Below are positions 34,861 through 45,278 of a stretch of DNA of 64,000 nt, piece by piece (within the stretch, counting starts at the first letter, position 1; every line of letters begins with the position of its first letter). The stretch covers positions 1-64,000 of the forward strand of contig NZ_AUHR01000007.1 in the NCBI RefSeq assembly GCF_000423285.1, in the 5' to 3' direction. The position numbers and the translations under genes were made by a program. A model generated the notes under the pieces. The model did no database searches. It was not told the DNA's origin and saw nothing but the letters and a program-made list of their open reading frames with translations. The DNA comes from Laribacter hongkongensis DSM 14985. Lineage in GTDB: Bacteria > Pseudomonadota > Gammaproteobacteria > Burkholderiales > Aquaspirillaceae.

Positions 34861-35378
34861 GCGGAAGTCTGCGGTTTGGTGTCGCCGGCAGCCGCCGGAG
34901 GGGGCGTTCCGGCCTGCGGCCGGGCCTCGAAGAGGTCAAGCTGTTCTTCGCTGCGGGCGGGCGCATCCCCGTCAGCCGGTACGGCATCCGGTGCCACGGC
35001 GGCCCGGGCGGCCTCGGTGGCAGCCGCCAGCTCGTCGGCCGTAGCCGTGACAGCGTCCTGCACGGCCTGACCGGCTTCGGCCACCGGTTCGGTCAGGTCC
35101 TGGCGGACCGATTCGACGGATGCCTGCACTTCATCGACCTGCCGGGTCACACTGTCCCGCAGGTTCTGTGCGGCACTGGTGACCTCGGCCCCGAGCTGCT
35201 TGAGCTCGCTCATGCTGGTTTCGCGCTGGATGTCGGCCTTCACGTCATTGACGTAACGCTGCATGCGCCCGACCAGTGCCCCGAGCGTGCGGGCCACCGA
35301 GGGCAGCTTTTCCGGCCCGATAACCACGAGGGCGACGATGCCGATCAACAGCATCTCGCCAAAGCTGATGTCGAACAC
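34857..35378 (-). CDS. tatB: Sec-independent protein translocase TatB
   Basis: A 173-residue protein. It has one N-terminal helix MFDISFGEMLLIGIVALVVI, the conserved GPEKLP, and a long amphipathic/coiled region. A low-complexity acidic and Ala-rich tail (about 110-173) follows. TatB bridges TatC and TatA. It ends with a four-base overlap into tatC. Confidence 0.95.
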   Translation of the reverse strand: MFDISFGEMLLIGIVALVVIGPEKLPSVARTLGALVGRMQRYVNDVKADIQRETSMSELKQLGAEVTSAAQNLRDSVTRQVDEVQASVESVRQDLTEPVAEAGQAVQDAVTATADELAAATEAARAAVAPDAVPADGDAPARSEEQLDLFEARPQAGTPPPAAAGDTKPQTSA

Positions 35379-35380
35379 GG

Positions 35381-35602
35381 TTACTTCTTGTCAGCCGGCT
35401 CGGCGTCGATCACCCGGCCGCCTTCTTTCTGGGCAGCCGGCGGTGTCTGGGCGGCGTCTTCGCCCTCGCTCTTCATGCCTTCCTTGAACCCCTTGACGGC
35501 GCCGCCCAGATCCTGGCCGACGTTACGCAGCTTCTTGGTGCCGAAAATCAGCACGACCACCACCAGAACAATGACCCAATGCCAAATGCTGAAAGAACCC
35601 AT
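35381..35602 (-). CDS. tatA: Sec-independent protein translocase TatA
   Basis: A 73-residue pore-forming subunit. [20 protein letters not shown] is the membrane helix, followed by the [20 protein letters not shown] hinge and amphipathic helix. The tail is acidic and polar. It lies two bases before tatB and after the HIT gene. The order HIT-tatA-tatB-tatC behind hisE is common in betaproteobacteria. Confidence 0.96.
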   Translation of the reverse strand: MGSFSIWHWVIVLVVVVLIFGTKKLRNVGQDLGGAVKGFKEGMKSEGEDAAQTPPAAQKEGGRVIDAEPADKK

Positions 35603-35668
35603 GATTTTATCTTTCTGTACGACTTGGCCAGCCGGAGCTGGCCGGAACGGCGGAAAACGTGGCGGATT

Positions 35669-35992
35669 TTACTGCGGTTGACCGAGTACGTGGATGTGCA
35701 AGTGGAAAACTTCCTGCCCGCCGGCATGCCCGGTGTTGATCTGGGTCTTGTAACCGGCAGTCAGTCCGTGCTCGCGCGCCAGCCGGGCCGCCACGGCCAG
35801 CAGATGTCCCAGCAACGGAGCATCGGCTGCCTCGACCTCCAGCAGGGAGGCAATGTGACGGTGCGGAATCACCAGCAGGTGCACCGGTGCCTTGGGCTGG
35901 ATGTCGTGAAACGCGACGCACTGGTCGTCCTGATAGGCCAGGGTGGCCGGGATGTCGCCAGCGGCGATCTTGCAGAAGATGCAGTCACTCAT
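35669..35992 (-). CDS. HIT-family nucleotide hydrolase (HinT-like)
   Basis: A 107-residue protein with FCKIAAGDIP near the N terminus and the His triad HLHIHVLG (about 96-103). HinT hydrolyses phosphoramidates such as AMP-lysine. It lies between hisE and tatA in the same operon, a conserved but unexplained position. Confidence 0.94.
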   Translation of the reverse strand: MSDCIFCKIAAGDIPATLAYQDDQCVAFHDIQPKAPVHLLVIPHRHIASLLEVEAADAPLLGHLLAVAARLAREHGLTAGYKTQINTGHAGGQEVFHLHIHVLGQPQ

Positions 35993-36025
35993 GCGGTGCG
36001 GTCCTTGCGATGCAGGCAGAGAAGT

Positions 36026-36352
36026 TCAGGAAGTTTGCCGCGAGGCTTTTTCGTCGTGTCCGGAGATGCCTTCGCGGCGCTTGAGTTCGGCCAGCACGTC
36101 TTCCGGGCGCAGGTTGTGGTAGGCCAGCAGCACGAGCGAATGGAACCACAGGTCGGCCGTTTCGCGTACCAGGTGCAGCTTGTCACCGTCCTTGGAGGCC
36201 ATCAGCACTTCGGCCGACTCTTCGGCGACCTTTTTCAGGATCGCGTCTTCGCCCTTCTGGAACAGGCTGGCGACATAGGACGAACTGGAAGCCGCGCTTT
36301 TGCGCGCCTCAAGGGTATCGGCAATGCTGTACAGCACGTCGGACTGGATCAT
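36026..36352 (-). CDS. hisE: phosphoribosyl-ATP pyrophosphatase
   Basis: A 108-residue enzyme that cleaves PR-ATP to PR-AMP in step two of histidine synthesis. It has the MazG-like helices with [31 protein letters not shown] (split in the sequence by the metal-binding ExxE) and [14 protein letters not shown]. It is separate from hisI, unlike the fused enteric form. A GC-rich hairpin lies just upstream after hisI. Confidence 0.95.
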   Translation of the reverse strand: MIQSDVLYSIADTLEARKSAASSSSYVASLFQKGEDAILKKVAEESAEVLMASKDGDKLHLVRETADLWFHSLVLLAYHNLRPEDVLAELKRREGISGHDEKASRQTS

Positions 36353-36395
36353 GGTCGGCCTCGCGGTTGGAATGGGAAAAGCGCCGTCAAGTGTA

Positions 36396-36425
36396 CCCTG
36401 CCCCCGCTCGTCGCGGGGGGCAGGG
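36396..36425 (-). terminator. GC-rich hairpin between hisI and hisE
   Basis: CCCTGCCCCCGC and GCGGGGGGCAGGG form a long stem (one unpaired G) around a 5-base loop, three bases after the hisI stop on the minus strand. Only GCTTTTCCC follows about 15 bases later. It could slow or partly terminate transcription, or protect the upstream mRNA from 3' decay. The rest of the operon continues past it. Confidence 0.55.
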
Positions 36426-36427
36426 GC

Positions 36428-36844
36428 TCAGGATGCCTTGGTCGGATGACCGTACACGTCTGCCGGATTTTTGAGTACCGGCTCGACCACGTGCCAGCCG
36501 CCCTTTTCCAGCCGGCGGTAAAAACAGGATTCGCGCCCGGTGTGGCAGGCCACGCCGCCGGTCTGTTCGACCGTCAGCAGCACGGCATCACCGTCGCAGT
36601 CCAGACGGATGTCGCGCACGGTCTGCCGGTGACCGGATTCTTCTCCCTTTTGCCACAGGCGGTTGCGCGAACGGCTCCAGTAGTGCGCGACATGCGTGTC
36701 GGCTGTCAGCTCGAGCGCCTCGCGGTTCATCCACGCCACCATCAGGATGCGGCCACTGGCAGCGTCCTGGGCGATAACGTTGACGAGTCCCTGCTCGTTC
36801 CAGTGAACGAGTTCCAGCCAGTCTTGCGGGTGGGTATTGCTCAC
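36428..36844 (-). CDS. hisI: phosphoribosyl-AMP cyclohydrolase
   Basis: A 138-residue enzyme that opens the PR-AMP ring (step three). It has the Zn/Mg-site residues: [30 protein letters not shown], read here in two parts, with Cys in CDGD, GVACHTG and [18 protein letters not shown] is the family N-terminal motif. It is separate from hisE and overlaps hisF by four bases. Confidence 0.96.
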   Translation of the reverse strand: MSNTHPQDWLELVHWNEQGLVNVIAQDAASGRILMVAWMNREALELTADTHVAHYWSRSRNRLWQKGEESGHRQTVRDIRLDCDGDAVLLTVEQTGGVACHTGRESCFYRRLEKGGWHVVEPVLKNPADVYGHPTKAS

Positions 36845-37605
36845 AGTCGCACCTCGATTCCTTGGGATTGCATGAGTTCCTTGGCCTGCCGCACGGTGTA
36901 GTCGCCAAAGTGGAAAATGCTCGCCGCCAGTACGGCGTCGGCATGTCCCTCCTTGATACCGTCAACCAGGTGCTGCAGGTTGCCGACGCCCCCCGAGGCA
37001 ATCACCGGGATATCCACGGCATCGCTCACGGCGCGCGTCAGCGCTAGATTAAACCCTATCCGGGTGCCATCGCGATCCATCGAAGTAAGTAGGATCTCGC
37101 CCGCCCCCAGTTCCTGCATCTTGCGCGCCCATTCCACCGCATCCAGCCCGGTCGGCTTGCGTCCGCCGTGGGTGAAGACTTCCCAGCGGTCGTTGTCCGG
37201 CGTCACCGCCTTGGCATCCACCGCCACCACGATGGCCTGCGAGCCAAAACGTCCGGCCGCCTCGGCCACCAGCTCCGGATGGGTGACTGCCGACGTATTG
37301 ATCGACACCTTGTCGGCTCCGGCGTTCAGCAGCCGGCGCACATCCTCGACCTGCCGCACGCCCCCCCCGACGGTCAGGGGGATGAACACCTGCTCGGCCA
37401 CCGCTTCGATCACGTGCAGGATGATGTCACGGGCGTCGGAACTGGCCGTGATGTCGAGGAAGGTCAGCTCGTCGGCACCCTGCTCGTTGTAGCGGCGGGC
37501 GATCTCGACCGGGTCACCGGCATCGCGCAGACCGACGAAATTGACGCCTTTCACCACGCGGCCGGCGGTCACGTCGAGGCAGGGAATGATGCGTTTGGCG
37601 AGCAT
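36841..37605 (-). CDS. hisF: imidazole glycerol phosphate synthase cyclase subunit
   Basis: A 254-residue TIM barrel that uses ammonia from HisH to form imidazole glycerol phosphate and AICAR. Catalytic Asp residues sit in [15 protein letters not shown] (Asp 11) and [11 protein letters not shown] (Asp near 130). The phosphate motifs [10 protein letters not shown] and [11 protein letters not shown] are intact. It partners with hisH about 1.3 kb upstream. Confidence 0.97.
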   Translation of the reverse strand: MLAKRIIPCLDVTAGRVVKGVNFVGLRDAGDPVEIARRYNEQGADELTFLDITASSDARDIILHVIEAVAEQVFIPLTVGGGVRQVEDVRRLLNAGADKVSINTSAVTHPELVAEAAGRFGSQAIVVAVDAKAVTPDNDRWEVFTHGGRKPTGLDAVEWARKMQELGAGEILLTSMDRDGTRIGFNLALTRAVSDAVDIPVIASGGVGNLQHLVDGIKEGHADAVLAASIFHFGDYTVRQAKELMQSQGIEVRL

Positions 37606-37638
37606 GTACTTCTTTCAGACAGGAAACAGGATCAGGGA

Positions 37639-37977
37639 TCAGGCCATCAGCCGGCTCCAGCCGGCCACGAGGCACCAGGCCAGCACCAGCCAGACGACCG
37701 TGGCTGCCAGCAGCACCGGCAGCAGGGACAACCGGCCGGCCAGCAGCCAGACGGCCAGCAGATAGCCGGCATACGGCACCAGTGCCGCCAGACCGAACAG
37801 GGCGGTGGCCTTCAGCGCCGCGGCTCCGCGCTCACCCCCGACCACGGCGTGCGCGATCAGGGCAAAAGTCGGAAACAACGGTACCAGCCCGGCGAGGTAA
37901 TAGTGCCGGCTTTTCGACAGCCAGGCGATCAGCAGCACGGCCAGTGTGCCGAGCCCGGCCTTGGCAAGCAGCATCAT
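37639..37977 (-). CDS. GlpM-like four-helix membrane protein
   Basis: A 112-residue protein with four hydrophobic helices. It has LLIAWLSKSRHYYLAGLVPLFPTFALIAH, the pattern I recall from GlpM of Pseudomonas (linked there to alginate/glycerol metabolism). Two Met codons at 37977 and 37974 could start it; neither has a strong ribosome site. It is placed between hisA and hisF in the his operon. No link to histidine is known to me. Confidence 0.75.
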   Translation of the reverse strand: MMLLAKAGLGTLAVLLIAWLSKSRHYYLAGLVPLFPTFALIAHAVVGGERGAAALKATALFGLAALVPYAGYLLAVWLLAGRLSLLPVLLAATVVWLVLAWCLVAGWSRLMA

Positions 37978-38023
37978 CGCCCGGCTACCGGACTGCCCCG
38001 GAACCGGCAGCAGGCCGCCGGCA

Positions 38024-38773
38024 TCAGACCTCGGCGGACGACAGCTGGTCAGCCAGCGCCTGTGCCGCCTGGAAGTCGAGCGTGCCTTCGTAGATGGCCC
38101 GGCCGGTAATGGCACCGGTCACCCCCTCGCTTTCGACGGCACACAGGGCGCGCACGTCGTCGAGGTTGGTCAGGCCGCCCGAGGCGATCACCGGAATCGA
38201 CAGGGCCTGCGCCAGCTTGACGGTCGCCTCGACGTTGACGCCGGACAGCATGCCGTCGCGGCCGATGTCGGTATAGATGACCTCGGCCGCACCATAGTCC
38301 TGGAAGCGGCAGGCAAGATCGATCACGTTCTGGCCGGTCAGCCTGGCCCAGCCGTCGATGGCGACGTTGCCGTCCTTGGCATCCAGCCCGACGATCACCT
38401 GTCCCGGAAACGCGTCGCAGGCATCGCGCAGGAAGCCCGGCGTCTTGACGGCGGCGGTACCGATGATGACGTAGGACAGGCCGGCGTCGAGGTACAGCTC
38501 GATGGTGTCGAGGTCACGGATGCCGCCCCCCAGTTGTACTGGAAGGTCGTCCGCCACCTCCTTGAGGATGGAGCGGATCACGCCGAGGTTTTTCGGTTTG
38601 CCGGCAAAGGCGCCGTTGAGGTCGACAAGGTGCAGGCGGCGGGCACCCTGGTCGCGCCAGAGGCGGGCAACTTCAACCGGGTTGTCGGAGAACACCGTGG
38701 CGTCCTCCATCAACCCCTGGCGCAGACGAACACACTGACCGTCTTTCAGGTCGATGGCGGGAATGAGCAGCAT
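38024..38773 (-). CDS. hisA: ProFAR isomerase (phosphoribosylformimino-AICAR ribotide isomerase)
   Basis: A 249-residue TIM barrel. The N terminus [20 protein letters not shown] carries the first catalytic Asp (about 8), [12 protein letters not shown] the second (about 130), and [13 protein letters not shown] the phosphate site. ATG at 38773 is the conserved start; a longer frame adds 33 unrelated residues. Next gene downstream is the GlpM-like protein. Confidence 0.97.
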   Translation of the reverse strand: MLLIPAIDLKDGQCVRLRQGLMEDATVFSDNPVEVARLWRDQGARRLHLVDLNGAFAGKPKNLGVIRSILKEVADDLPVQLGGGIRDLDTIELYLDAGLSYVIIGTAAVKTPGFLRDACDAFPGQVIVGLDAKDGNVAIDGWARLTGQNVIDLACRFQDYGAAEVIYTDIGRDGMLSGVNVEATVKLAQALSIPVIASGGLTNLDDVRALCAVESEGVTGAITGRAIYEGTLDFQAAQALADQLSSAEV

Positions 38774-38895
38774 GGCAGCGATATGGATGAAAAACCGGGG
38801 TCGCGGTTTCAAAAGACCGGCGCGGCGCCGGACCCCGGATCGCCTCGCCCGCCGGGCGCCCTGCGCCCGCAATCGTTGTCGGACCGGTCGGGCGG

Positions 38896-39552
38896 TCAGC
38901 CCGCCTGGCCGTCCCAGTCGACAAAATTCCTCAGCAGCTGCAAACCGGCATCAGTGCTTTTCTCCGGATGGAACTGGGTGGCAAACACGTTGCCGCCACC
39001 GATGACGCTGGCAAAGGGTTGCGGATAATCCGTCAGGCCCAGCGCCAGTTCCGCACGGGCCGGAGCCATGTAATAACTGTGTACGAAATAGAAACGGGCC
39101 GCATCGTCCACGCCGGCAAACAGCGGGTGCGGACGGACCTGGCGGACTTCGTTCCAGCCCATGTGCGGCACTTTCAGGCGCGCACCGTCGGCCGTGGTCT
39201 GGCCACTGGCAAAGCGGCGCACGTTGCCCGGGAAAAATCCCAGCGCCGGGGTATCGCCTTCCTCGCTGTGCTCGAGCAACAGCTGGGCACCTACGCAGAT
39301 GCCGAAAAACGGCTTGCTGCGTGCAGCGTCCAGCACAGCCTGCCGCAGGCCCGAGGCCGCAAGCTCCGCCATGCAGTCACGCATGGCGCCCTGGCCGGGA
39401 AACACCACCCGGTCAGCGGCGGACACAACGGCCGGATCGGAGGTCAGCATCACTTCGGCACGGCGGCCGGCCACATGGCCCAGCGCCTGCACGACCGAAC
39501 GCAGGTTGCCCATGCCGTAATCCACCACGGCGATACGGTTGCTGGCACTCAT
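38896..39552 (-). CDS. hisH: imidazole glycerol phosphate synthase glutaminase subunit
   Basis: A 218-residue class-I glutaminase. It has [11 protein letters not shown], the oxyanion strand, the nucleophile in [16 protein letters not shown] (Cys about 85) and the His-Glu pair in [12 protein letters not shown]. It feeds ammonia to HisF. The VGAQ motif replaces the usual LGMQ. Its start overlaps the hisB stop (ATGA). A 122-base gap to hisA has GC-rich inverted bits but no clear promoter. Confidence 0.96.
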   Translation of the reverse strand: MSASNRIAVVDYGMGNLRSVVQALGHVAGRRAEVMLTSDPAVVSAADRVVFPGQGAMRDCMAELAASGLRQAVLDAARSKPFFGICVGAQLLLEHSEEGDTPALGFFPGNVRRFASGQTTADGARLKVPHMGWNEVRQVRPHPLFAGVDDAARFYFVHSYYMAPARAELALGLTDYPQPFASVIGGGNVFATQFHPEKSTDAGLQLLRNFVDWDGQAG

Positions 39553-40142
39553 GCAGTCAGGGTTCCTTTGGTCGACGGGGTGACACCGGCCATGCGCGGG
39601 TCTGGCTCCACGGCCATCCGCAGCGCCCGGCCGAAAGCCTTGAAGATAGTCTCTGCCTGATGATGGCTGTTGATGCCGCGCAAGTTATCGATGTGCAGGG
39701 TCACCATGGCATGGTTGACGAAGCCGTGGAAGAACTCGGAAAACAGGTCGACATCAAAGCTGCCGATGGTGGCGCGGGTATAGTCGACGTGGTATTCCAG
39801 CCCCGGCCGGCCGGAGAGGTCAAGCACCACGCGCGACAGCGCCTCGTCCAGCGGCACATAGGCATGACCGTAACGGCGGATGCCTTTCTTGTCGCCGATG
39901 GCACGGGCAAACGCCTGTCCCAGCGTGATGCCGAGATCCTCGACCGTGTGGTGGGCATCGATGTGCAGGTCGCCCTGCGCGGTGATGTCGAGGTCGATCA
40001 GGCCATGGCGGGCAATCTGGTCGAGCATGTGTTCCAGGAACGGCACGCCGGTATCAAAGCGGGCCTGCCCGCTGCCGTCGAGGTTCAGGCTGACGGTAAT
40101 CCGGGTTTCCAGCGTGTTGCGGGTAACGGTGGCTTGGCGCAT
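39549..40142 (-). CDS. hisB: imidazoleglycerol-phosphate dehydratase
   Basis: A 197-residue monofunctional dehydratase (the enteric phosphatase domain is absent). Mn-binding His clusters are seen in [13 protein letters not shown] and [18 protein letters not shown]. The N-terminal [18 protein letters not shown] is typical. It starts one base after hisC. Histidinol phosphatase must be encoded elsewhere. Confidence 0.97.
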   Translation of the reverse strand: MRQATVTRNTLETRITVSLNLDGSGQARFDTGVPFLEHMLDQIARHGLIDLDITAQGDLHIDAHHTVEDLGITLGQAFARAIGDKKGIRRYGHAYVPLDEALSRVVLDLSGRPGLEYHVDYTRATIGSFDVDLFSEFFHGFVNHAMVTLHIDNLRGINSHHQAETIFKAFGRALRMAVEPDPRMAGVTPSTKGTLTA

Positions 40143-40143
40143 G

Positions 40144-41208
40144 TCAGGATTTCATCGAGGAAAGCACCGCCAGCATGGCGGCATTGTCGTCCGGCGTACC
40201 GATGGTCAGCCGCAGGCAGTTATCGAGCAGGGGATGCACCCCGTGCAGGTTCTTGACCAGGATGCCGGCCGATTGCAGCGCGGCAAAGGCCGCGCGCGCA
40301 TCCGGCAGGCGCAACGTCAGGAAGTTGGCCTCGCTTGGCCAGACCCGTACGTTGGGCAGCTCCAGCAGGGCCGCCAGCAGCCGGCCGCGCTCCTGGCACA
40401 GCGTTGCGGCCTGCGCGGCAAACACCTCCAGATGGCGCAGGGCAAAGCGCGCCGTCACCTGCGTCAGCAGGTTGACGTTGTAGGGCGGACGCACCTTGTC
40501 GAGCTGGCTGATCCACTCCGGCGTACCGGCGGCAAAGCCGAGCCGGATGCCGGCGAGTCCCAGCTTGGACAGCGTGCGCATCACCACGAGGTTGGGCCAG
40601 CGCCCCACGTCCGGGAGGAAGCTGTCGTCGGCAAAGGCGGCGTACGCTTCGTCGACCACCACCAGCCCCGGTGCCGCCTCGATGATACGGATCACCTCGT
40701 CGCGGGCAAAACGCGGCCCGGTCGGGTTGTTCGGATACGCCACGAACACCACGGCCGGCTGATGCGCCTCGATGGCGGCCAGCATGGCCGGCAGGTCCAG
40801 CGCAAACTCGTCGGTCAGCGGCACGCTGACGTAACGCATGCCGCTGAACACGGCGTTCATGCGGTACATGACAAAAGCCGGCTCGACCGACAGCACGGTG
40901 GCGCCTGGCCGGGCCAGCGTCTGGGTGATCAGCGTGATGATTTCGTCCGAACCGTTGCCAAGGAGCAGCGGCATGCCGGCCGGCACGCCAAAAGCGGCGG
41001 CCAGCTCTTCTTTCAGTCCGCCGCCGGACGGATCCGGATAACGGTTGAGCGCGGCCTGCGCCAACTCCTGCGCCAGTTCGTCGCGCAGGGCAGCCGGCAG
41101 TTCATACGGGTTTTCCATTGCGTCGAGCTTGCGCATGTCGCGCGCCGGTGCCACGTGGTAGGCCGACAGCTCGGCAATTTCGGGACGGACCCAGTCGGTT
41201 GCAGCCAT
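40144..41208 (-). CDS. hisC: histidinol-phosphate aminotransferase
   Basis: A 354-residue PLP enzyme of fold I. The PLP Lys is in [19 protein letters not shown] (about residue 215), with [10 protein letters not shown] and VVDEAYAAF upstream and the phosphate-binding Arg of RLGFA. The start at 41208 is preferred to 41214: GGAGG is seven bases before 41208 but only one base before 41214. The hisD stop lies between the two ATGs. Confidence 0.93.
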   Translation of the reverse strand: MAATDWVRPEIAELSAYHVAPARDMRKLDAMENPYELPAALRDELAQELAQAALNRYPDPSGGGLKEELAAAFGVPAGMPLLLGNGSDEIITLITQTLARPGATVLSVEPAFVMYRMNAVFSGMRYVSVPLTDEFALDLPAMLAAIEAHQPAVVFVAYPNNPTGPRFARDEVIRIIEAAPGLVVVDEAYAAFADDSFLPDVGRWPNLVVMRTLSKLGLAGIRLGFAAGTPEWISQLDKVRPPYNVNLLTQVTARFALRHLEVFAAQAATLCQERGRLLAALLELPNVRVWPSEANFLTLRLPDARAAFAALQSAGILVKNLHGVHPLLDNCLRLTIGTPDDNAAMLAVLSSMKS

Positions 41209-41210
41209 GG

Positions 41211-42509
41211 TCATTCCTCCATCCGGTATTCGGCCGAACGGGCGTGCGCCGTCAGTCCTTCGCCGTGTGCCAGCACGCTGGCAATCCGGCCCAGTGCCCG
41301 GGCGCCGTCCTGCGACACCCGGATCAGGCTGCTGCGCTTCTGGAAGTCGTACACGCCCAGCGGACTGGCAAAGCGGGCCGTGCGGCTGGTCGGCAGCACG
41401 TGGTTGGGACCGGCACAGTAATCACCGAGGCTTTCCGAGGTGAAACGGCCAATGAAGATGGCGCCGGCATGGCGCAGCTGCGGCAGCCAGGCATCGGGGT
41501 CGGCCACCGACAGCTCGAGGTGCTCGGGGGCAATCTGGTTGGCAATGGCACACGCTTCGGCCAGGTCGGCCACTTCAATCAGGGCACCGCGGTTGCGCAG
41601 GCTGGCTTCGATGATGGCGCGCCGCGGCATGCCGGGCAGCAACCGGTCGATGCTGGCCTGCACCCGGTCAAGGTAGGCGGCATCCGGGCAGAGCAGGATT
41701 GCCTGGGCGATTTCGTCGTGCTCGGCCTGGCTGAACAGGTCCATGGCAATCCAGTCCGGATCGGTGCTGCCGTCGCACACCACGAGGATTTCCGACGGGC
41801 CGGCCACCATGTCGATGCCCACCACGCCGAACACCCGGCGCTTGGCGGCGGCGACATAGGCGTTGCCCGGTCCGGTGATCTTGTCCACGGCCGGGATGGT
41901 GGCCGTGCCGTAAGCCAGTGCCGCCACGGCCTGTGCGCCGCCGACGGTGAAGGCGCGGCTGACGCCGGCGATATAGGCGGCGGCCAGCACGAGGTCGTTG
42001 CGCTCGCCGCCGGGTGTCGGCACCACCATGATGATCTCTTCGACGCCGGCCACGTGCGCGGGCAGGGCGTTCATCAGCACCGACGACGGATAGGCGGCCT
42101 TGCCGCCCGGCACGTAGATGCCGACGCGGTCCAGCGGCGTCACCTGCTGGCCCAGCACGGTGCCGTCGGCTTCGGTGTAGGACCACGAACCGGCCAGCTG
42201 CTTTTCGTGATAGCGGCGCACCCGTTCGGCTGCGGCCTGCAATGCTTCTCGGGTGGCAGACGGCAGGCGGTCGAACGCACTCCTGAGCTCGTCGCGGGTC
42301 AGTTCCAGCGCCGCGGCACTGGCCACCTCAAAGCGGTCAAAGCAGTGGGTATATTCCACCAGAGCAGCATCGCCACGCTGTTTCACGTCTTCGACAATGC
42401 CGGCCACGGCGGTATCAACAGCCGGGTCCTGGGCGGATTCGAATGCCAGCAGCGAGGCCAGCGCGTCGGCAAAGCCGGCGCTACGGGTGGAAAGTCGACG
42501 AACAGTCAT
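41211..42509 (-). CDS. hisD: histidinol dehydrogenase
   Basis: A 432-residue Zn enzyme that carries out the last two oxidations of histidine synthesis. It has [21 protein letters not shown], the substrate/Zn region [11 protein letters not shown], and catalytic His in APEHLELSV and [19 protein letters not shown]. It is of usual length and is followed directly by hisC. Confidence 0.97.
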   Translation of the reverse strand: MTVRRLSTRSAGFADALASLLAFESAQDPAVDTAVAGIVEDVKQRGDAALVEYTHCFDRFEVASAAALELTRDELRSAFDRLPSATREALQAAAERVRRYHEKQLAGSWSYTEADGTVLGQQVTPLDRVGIYVPGGKAAYPSSVLMNALPAHVAGVEEIIMVVPTPGGERNDLVLAAAYIAGVSRAFTVGGAQAVAALAYGTATIPAVDKITGPGNAYVAAAKRRVFGVVGIDMVAGPSEILVVCDGSTDPDWIAMDLFSQAEHDEIAQAILLCPDAAYLDRVQASIDRLLPGMPRRAIIEASLRNRGALIEVADLAEACAIANQIAPEHLELSVADPDAWLPQLRHAGAIFIGRFTSESLGDYCAGPNHVLPTSRTARFASPLGVYDFQKRSSLIRVSQDGARALGRIASVLAHGEGLTAHARSAEYRMEE

Positions 42510-42531
42510 AATGCACCTTGCAATAACGGAT

Positions 42532-43149
42532 TCAGGACAGCGCTACCTTGATGCCCAGCGCCAGCAGCAGGCCGCCCAGCAGCCGGTCCACCGACCGCTG
42601 GACGCGCCGGATGGCCCGGATCACGCGCGGGTGCTGCAATGCCAGCACCACCAGCGGCCAGTAGAGCACACCCTGGATGAAGATGATGCCGCCGATCAGC
42701 GCCTTCTGGCTCAGGCTGGAGGCCGGGTCGATCAGCTGGGTAAACACGCTGAAGAAAAACAGGGTGGCCTTGGGGTTGAGCAGGTTGCACGCCAGCCCCT
42801 GGCTGAAGGCGCGCCAGACGCCGATCGAGGCAAACTCCTGGCCGTTTTCCTGCACCTGGACCATGCCGCCACGGCTCAGCAGAGCCTGCACGCCGATCCA
42901 GATCAGGTAGCCGGCGCCGGCATATTTCAGCAACGAAAACAGCCACGGCGTGGTGGCAATGATGAACGCGATGCCGGCCACGCAGTAACTCATGTGCACG
43001 GCCACGCCCAGATTGATGCCCAGCGTGGTTGCCAGCGCCTCGCGCCGGGGCAGCCGGGCTGCATTTTTCAGCACCAGAATGAAATCCGGGCCGGGGCTCA
43101 TCATCGCCAGTGCGGCGATCACGGTAATGGAAACCAGGCTTTCCCACAT
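42532..43149 (-). CDS. LysE/RhtB-family amino acid exporter
   Basis: A 205-residue inner-membrane protein with about six helices. It has the family start [50 protein letters not shown] and [10 protein letters not shown]. LysE/RhtB proteins export lysine, arginine, threonine or homoserine. Its position between hisG and hisD suggests histidine or a related amino acid as a candidate substrate, but that is only a contextual guess. Five bases separate it from hisG. Confidence 0.9.
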   Translation of the reverse strand: MWESLVSITVIAALAMMSPGPDFILVLKNAARLPRREALATTLGINLGVAVHMSYCVAGIAFIIATTPWLFSLLKYAGAGYLIWIGVQALLSRGGMVQVQENGQEFASIGVWRAFSQGLACNLLNPKATLFFFSVFTQLIDPASSLSQKALIGGIIFIQGVLYWPLVVLALQHPRVIRAIRRVQRSVDRLLGGLLLALGIKVALS

Positions 43150-43154
43150 GATGG

Positions 43155-43793
43155 TCAGGCCGCCACGGTGGCGGCAAAAGCGTCGAGCAGGGGACGGATG
43201 CGCTCGTGCTTGAGCTTGAGGGCGGCGAGGTTCACCACCAGCCGCGAGCTGATGTCCTCGATGTGCTCGACCGCCACCAGCTGGTTGGCGCGCAGGGTGT
43301 TGCCGGTCGACACCAGATCGACGATCGCATCGGCCAGGCCGACCAGCGGCGCCAGTTCCATCGAGCCGTAGAGCTTGATGATGTCGACGTGCACGCCCTT
43401 TCTGGAGAAGTGCTCGCGGGCAATGTGCGGGTACTTGGTCGCCACGCGCAGGCGGGCACCCTGCTGTACGGCATGCCCGTAGTCAAAGCCTTCGCGCACG
43501 GCCACCATCATGCGGCAACGGGCGATTTCCAGGTCCAGCGGCTGGTACAGGCCGGCTCCGCCATGCTCGATCAGCACGTCGCGTCCGGCGATGCCCAGAT
43601 CGGCAGCACCGTGCTGCACATAGGTCGGTACGTCGCTGGCGCGCACGATGATCAGGCGCACCTCGGGCAGGTTGGTACCGATCACCAGCTTGCGCGACGA
43701 TTCGGGGTTTTCCAGCGGTTCGATACCGGCGGCAGCCAGCAGCGGCAGGGTTTCGTCAAAAATGCGTCCCTTGGACAGGGCAATGGTCAACAT
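43155..43793 (-). CDS. hisG: ATP phosphoribosyltransferase, short form
   Basis: A 212-residue first enzyme of histidine synthesis. [13 protein letters not shown] (here [13 protein letters not shown]), [15 protein letters not shown] and the PRPP loop [21 protein letters not shown] are present. It lacks the C-terminal feedback domain, so it is the short type that needs HisZ as regulatory partner; hisZ is not in this window. AGGAAG precedes the ATG. It is the promoter-proximal his gene. Confidence 0.97.
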   Translation of the reverse strand: MLTIALSKGRIFDETLPLLAAAGIEPLENPESSRKLVIGTNLPEVRLIIVRASDVPTYVQHGAADLGIAGRDVLIEHGGAGLYQPLDLEIARCRMMVAVREGFDYGHAVQQGARLRVATKYPHIAREHFSRKGVHVDIIKLYGSMELAPLVGLADAIVDLVSTGNTLRANQLVAVEHIEDISSRLVVNLAALKLKHERIRPLLDAFAATVAA

Positions 43794-43804
43794 ACGGCTT
43801 CCTA

Positions 43805-44620
43805 CTAATCCAGCAAGGTACGGCGCTCGCGCTCGAGCTGGGCGATATAGCGTTGCAGCTGGTTCTGCACACGACTGTTCTGGTTGACAAACTGGCAGCC
43901 GATCCGGCGTTGTTCATGGCCGTTTTTCTGCTGCATGACCAGCTTGTTGCGGACTTCGATTTCCACCGGCAGCGATCCCACCTGCCGCAGGTCGATCGAG
44001 CAGTCCCGGAAAATCTTGCCGAGTTCCATCCCGGGAATTTCACCCGGCAGGACGAGGGACATGCCGCCAAGACTGATGTCGTAAATCGGCAGCACGATGC
44101 CGGCACTGCCGTCCGGGTTCGGGTAGTCATGCACCCGGCACACCACCGGGTTGGCAATCGGGGTCTGGATGCGGAAATATTCGCGCCGCTGCAACTTCAC
44201 CACTTCCGGAGGCAGCCTGGCCAGAAAGGCCGGCGCACCGTCATAGATGAACGACTGCACCGGTCCGGTGACGAACTGGGTCTTGATGCCGTCCGGGGTA
44301 CAGACGAACACGTTGCGCTCGCTCTTGAGCAACTGGCGGTTGGCGTCATCGCTGCTGCCGGCATCGAAGGCAAAACGGCCCGATTTCAGGTCGATGGCCA
44401 GGAGTTTGGTCAGGATGAAGCTCTTGCCGTGGTTGGAGAATACCGTCACCAGCACGTTGGCAGAAATGATCCGCTTGAGGTGCTGGCCGATCTCCAGCGG
44501 CGAGGTCATTGCATACTTGGCCAGGTCCTCGGAAGACGGCAATGGCGCACTGTGGCTCCCGTGCGGGACAGCCGGATCCTGGTCAGAGGAAAGGTCGGTC
44601 ACAGAAAAGGTCTCGTTCAT
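43805..44620 (-). CDS. YcgR-like flagellar brake protein (PilZ domain)
   Basis: A 271-residue cytoplasmic c-di-GMP effector. The N-terminal YcgR domain (about 30-140, with [12 protein letters not shown] and [22 protein letters not shown]) is followed by PilZ (about 143-265). The c-di-GMP motif RREYFRIQ (RxxxR) and DISLGGMSL (D/NxSxxG) are intact. YcgR slows flagellar rotation when c-di-GMP is high. It lies between the Sco gene and hisG; its start overlaps the Sco stop by four bases. It is not near other motility genes here. Confidence 0.88.
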
Positions 44621-45249
44621 TGGGCCTTCGTGGCGGTCAACGGCGGCGGAGTCTGTCCCAGCAGCACGGTCAGGTCATGACGGAATACGGCAGCACCACT
44701 GCCGTACGGCACATACACGCGCAGGCTGCCGGCCGGATCGTAAAGATAGGCACCGGCGCTGTGGTCGATGGTGTAATCGGCCGGAACCGGCCCGGCAACC
44801 TGCTGGTACACCACCTTGTAGGCACGGGCAGTCCTGGCAATCGCTTCGGCAGATCCCGTCAGCGCGGCAAACCGCCGGTCAAAGCCGGTGACATAGCTGT
44901 GCAGCAGCTCCGGCGTATCGCGCTGCGGATCAACCGACACGAACAGTACCTGCACCTGGTCGGCGAGCGGCCCCATGTCGCGCATGGCCTGCGACAGCTC
45001 GGACAGCGTGGTCGGACAGACGTCCGGGCAATGGGTATAGCCGAAGAACACCACCACGGCCTTGCCCCGGAAATCGGCCAGGGAACGCGGACGGCCATCT
45101 GTGCCATCCAGCGTCAGCGCCTGCGCGTAACCGGCACCGGTCACGTCGGTGGCAGCAAAGGACGGCCCGGCGGCCCCCGGTTGCGGAGAACAGGCGGCCA
45201 GCATCAAACCGAACAACGCGACAGTCAGGGCGCGCAACAGGTGTGTCAT
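44617..45249 (-). CDS. Sco1/SenC copper chaperone for cytochrome oxidase (lipoprotein)
   Basis: A 210-residue membrane-attached thioredoxin-like protein. The lipobox is LAAC (Cys about 20). The copper-binding CxxxC is in [15 protein letters not shown], and the distal His is in [13 protein letters not shown]. It delivers copper to the CuA site of CoxB. It closes the cox locus and overlaps the YcgR-like gene. Confidence 0.92.
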
Positions 45250-45278
45250 CGTGAGGAAGGCCCCGCATGGCGCGAAGC

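Noticed and set aside
43794-43860. Histidine leader peptide or attenuator before hisG
   Set aside because: Only 11 bases separate the YcgR-like gene from hisG; there is no His-codon run or terminator hairpin.
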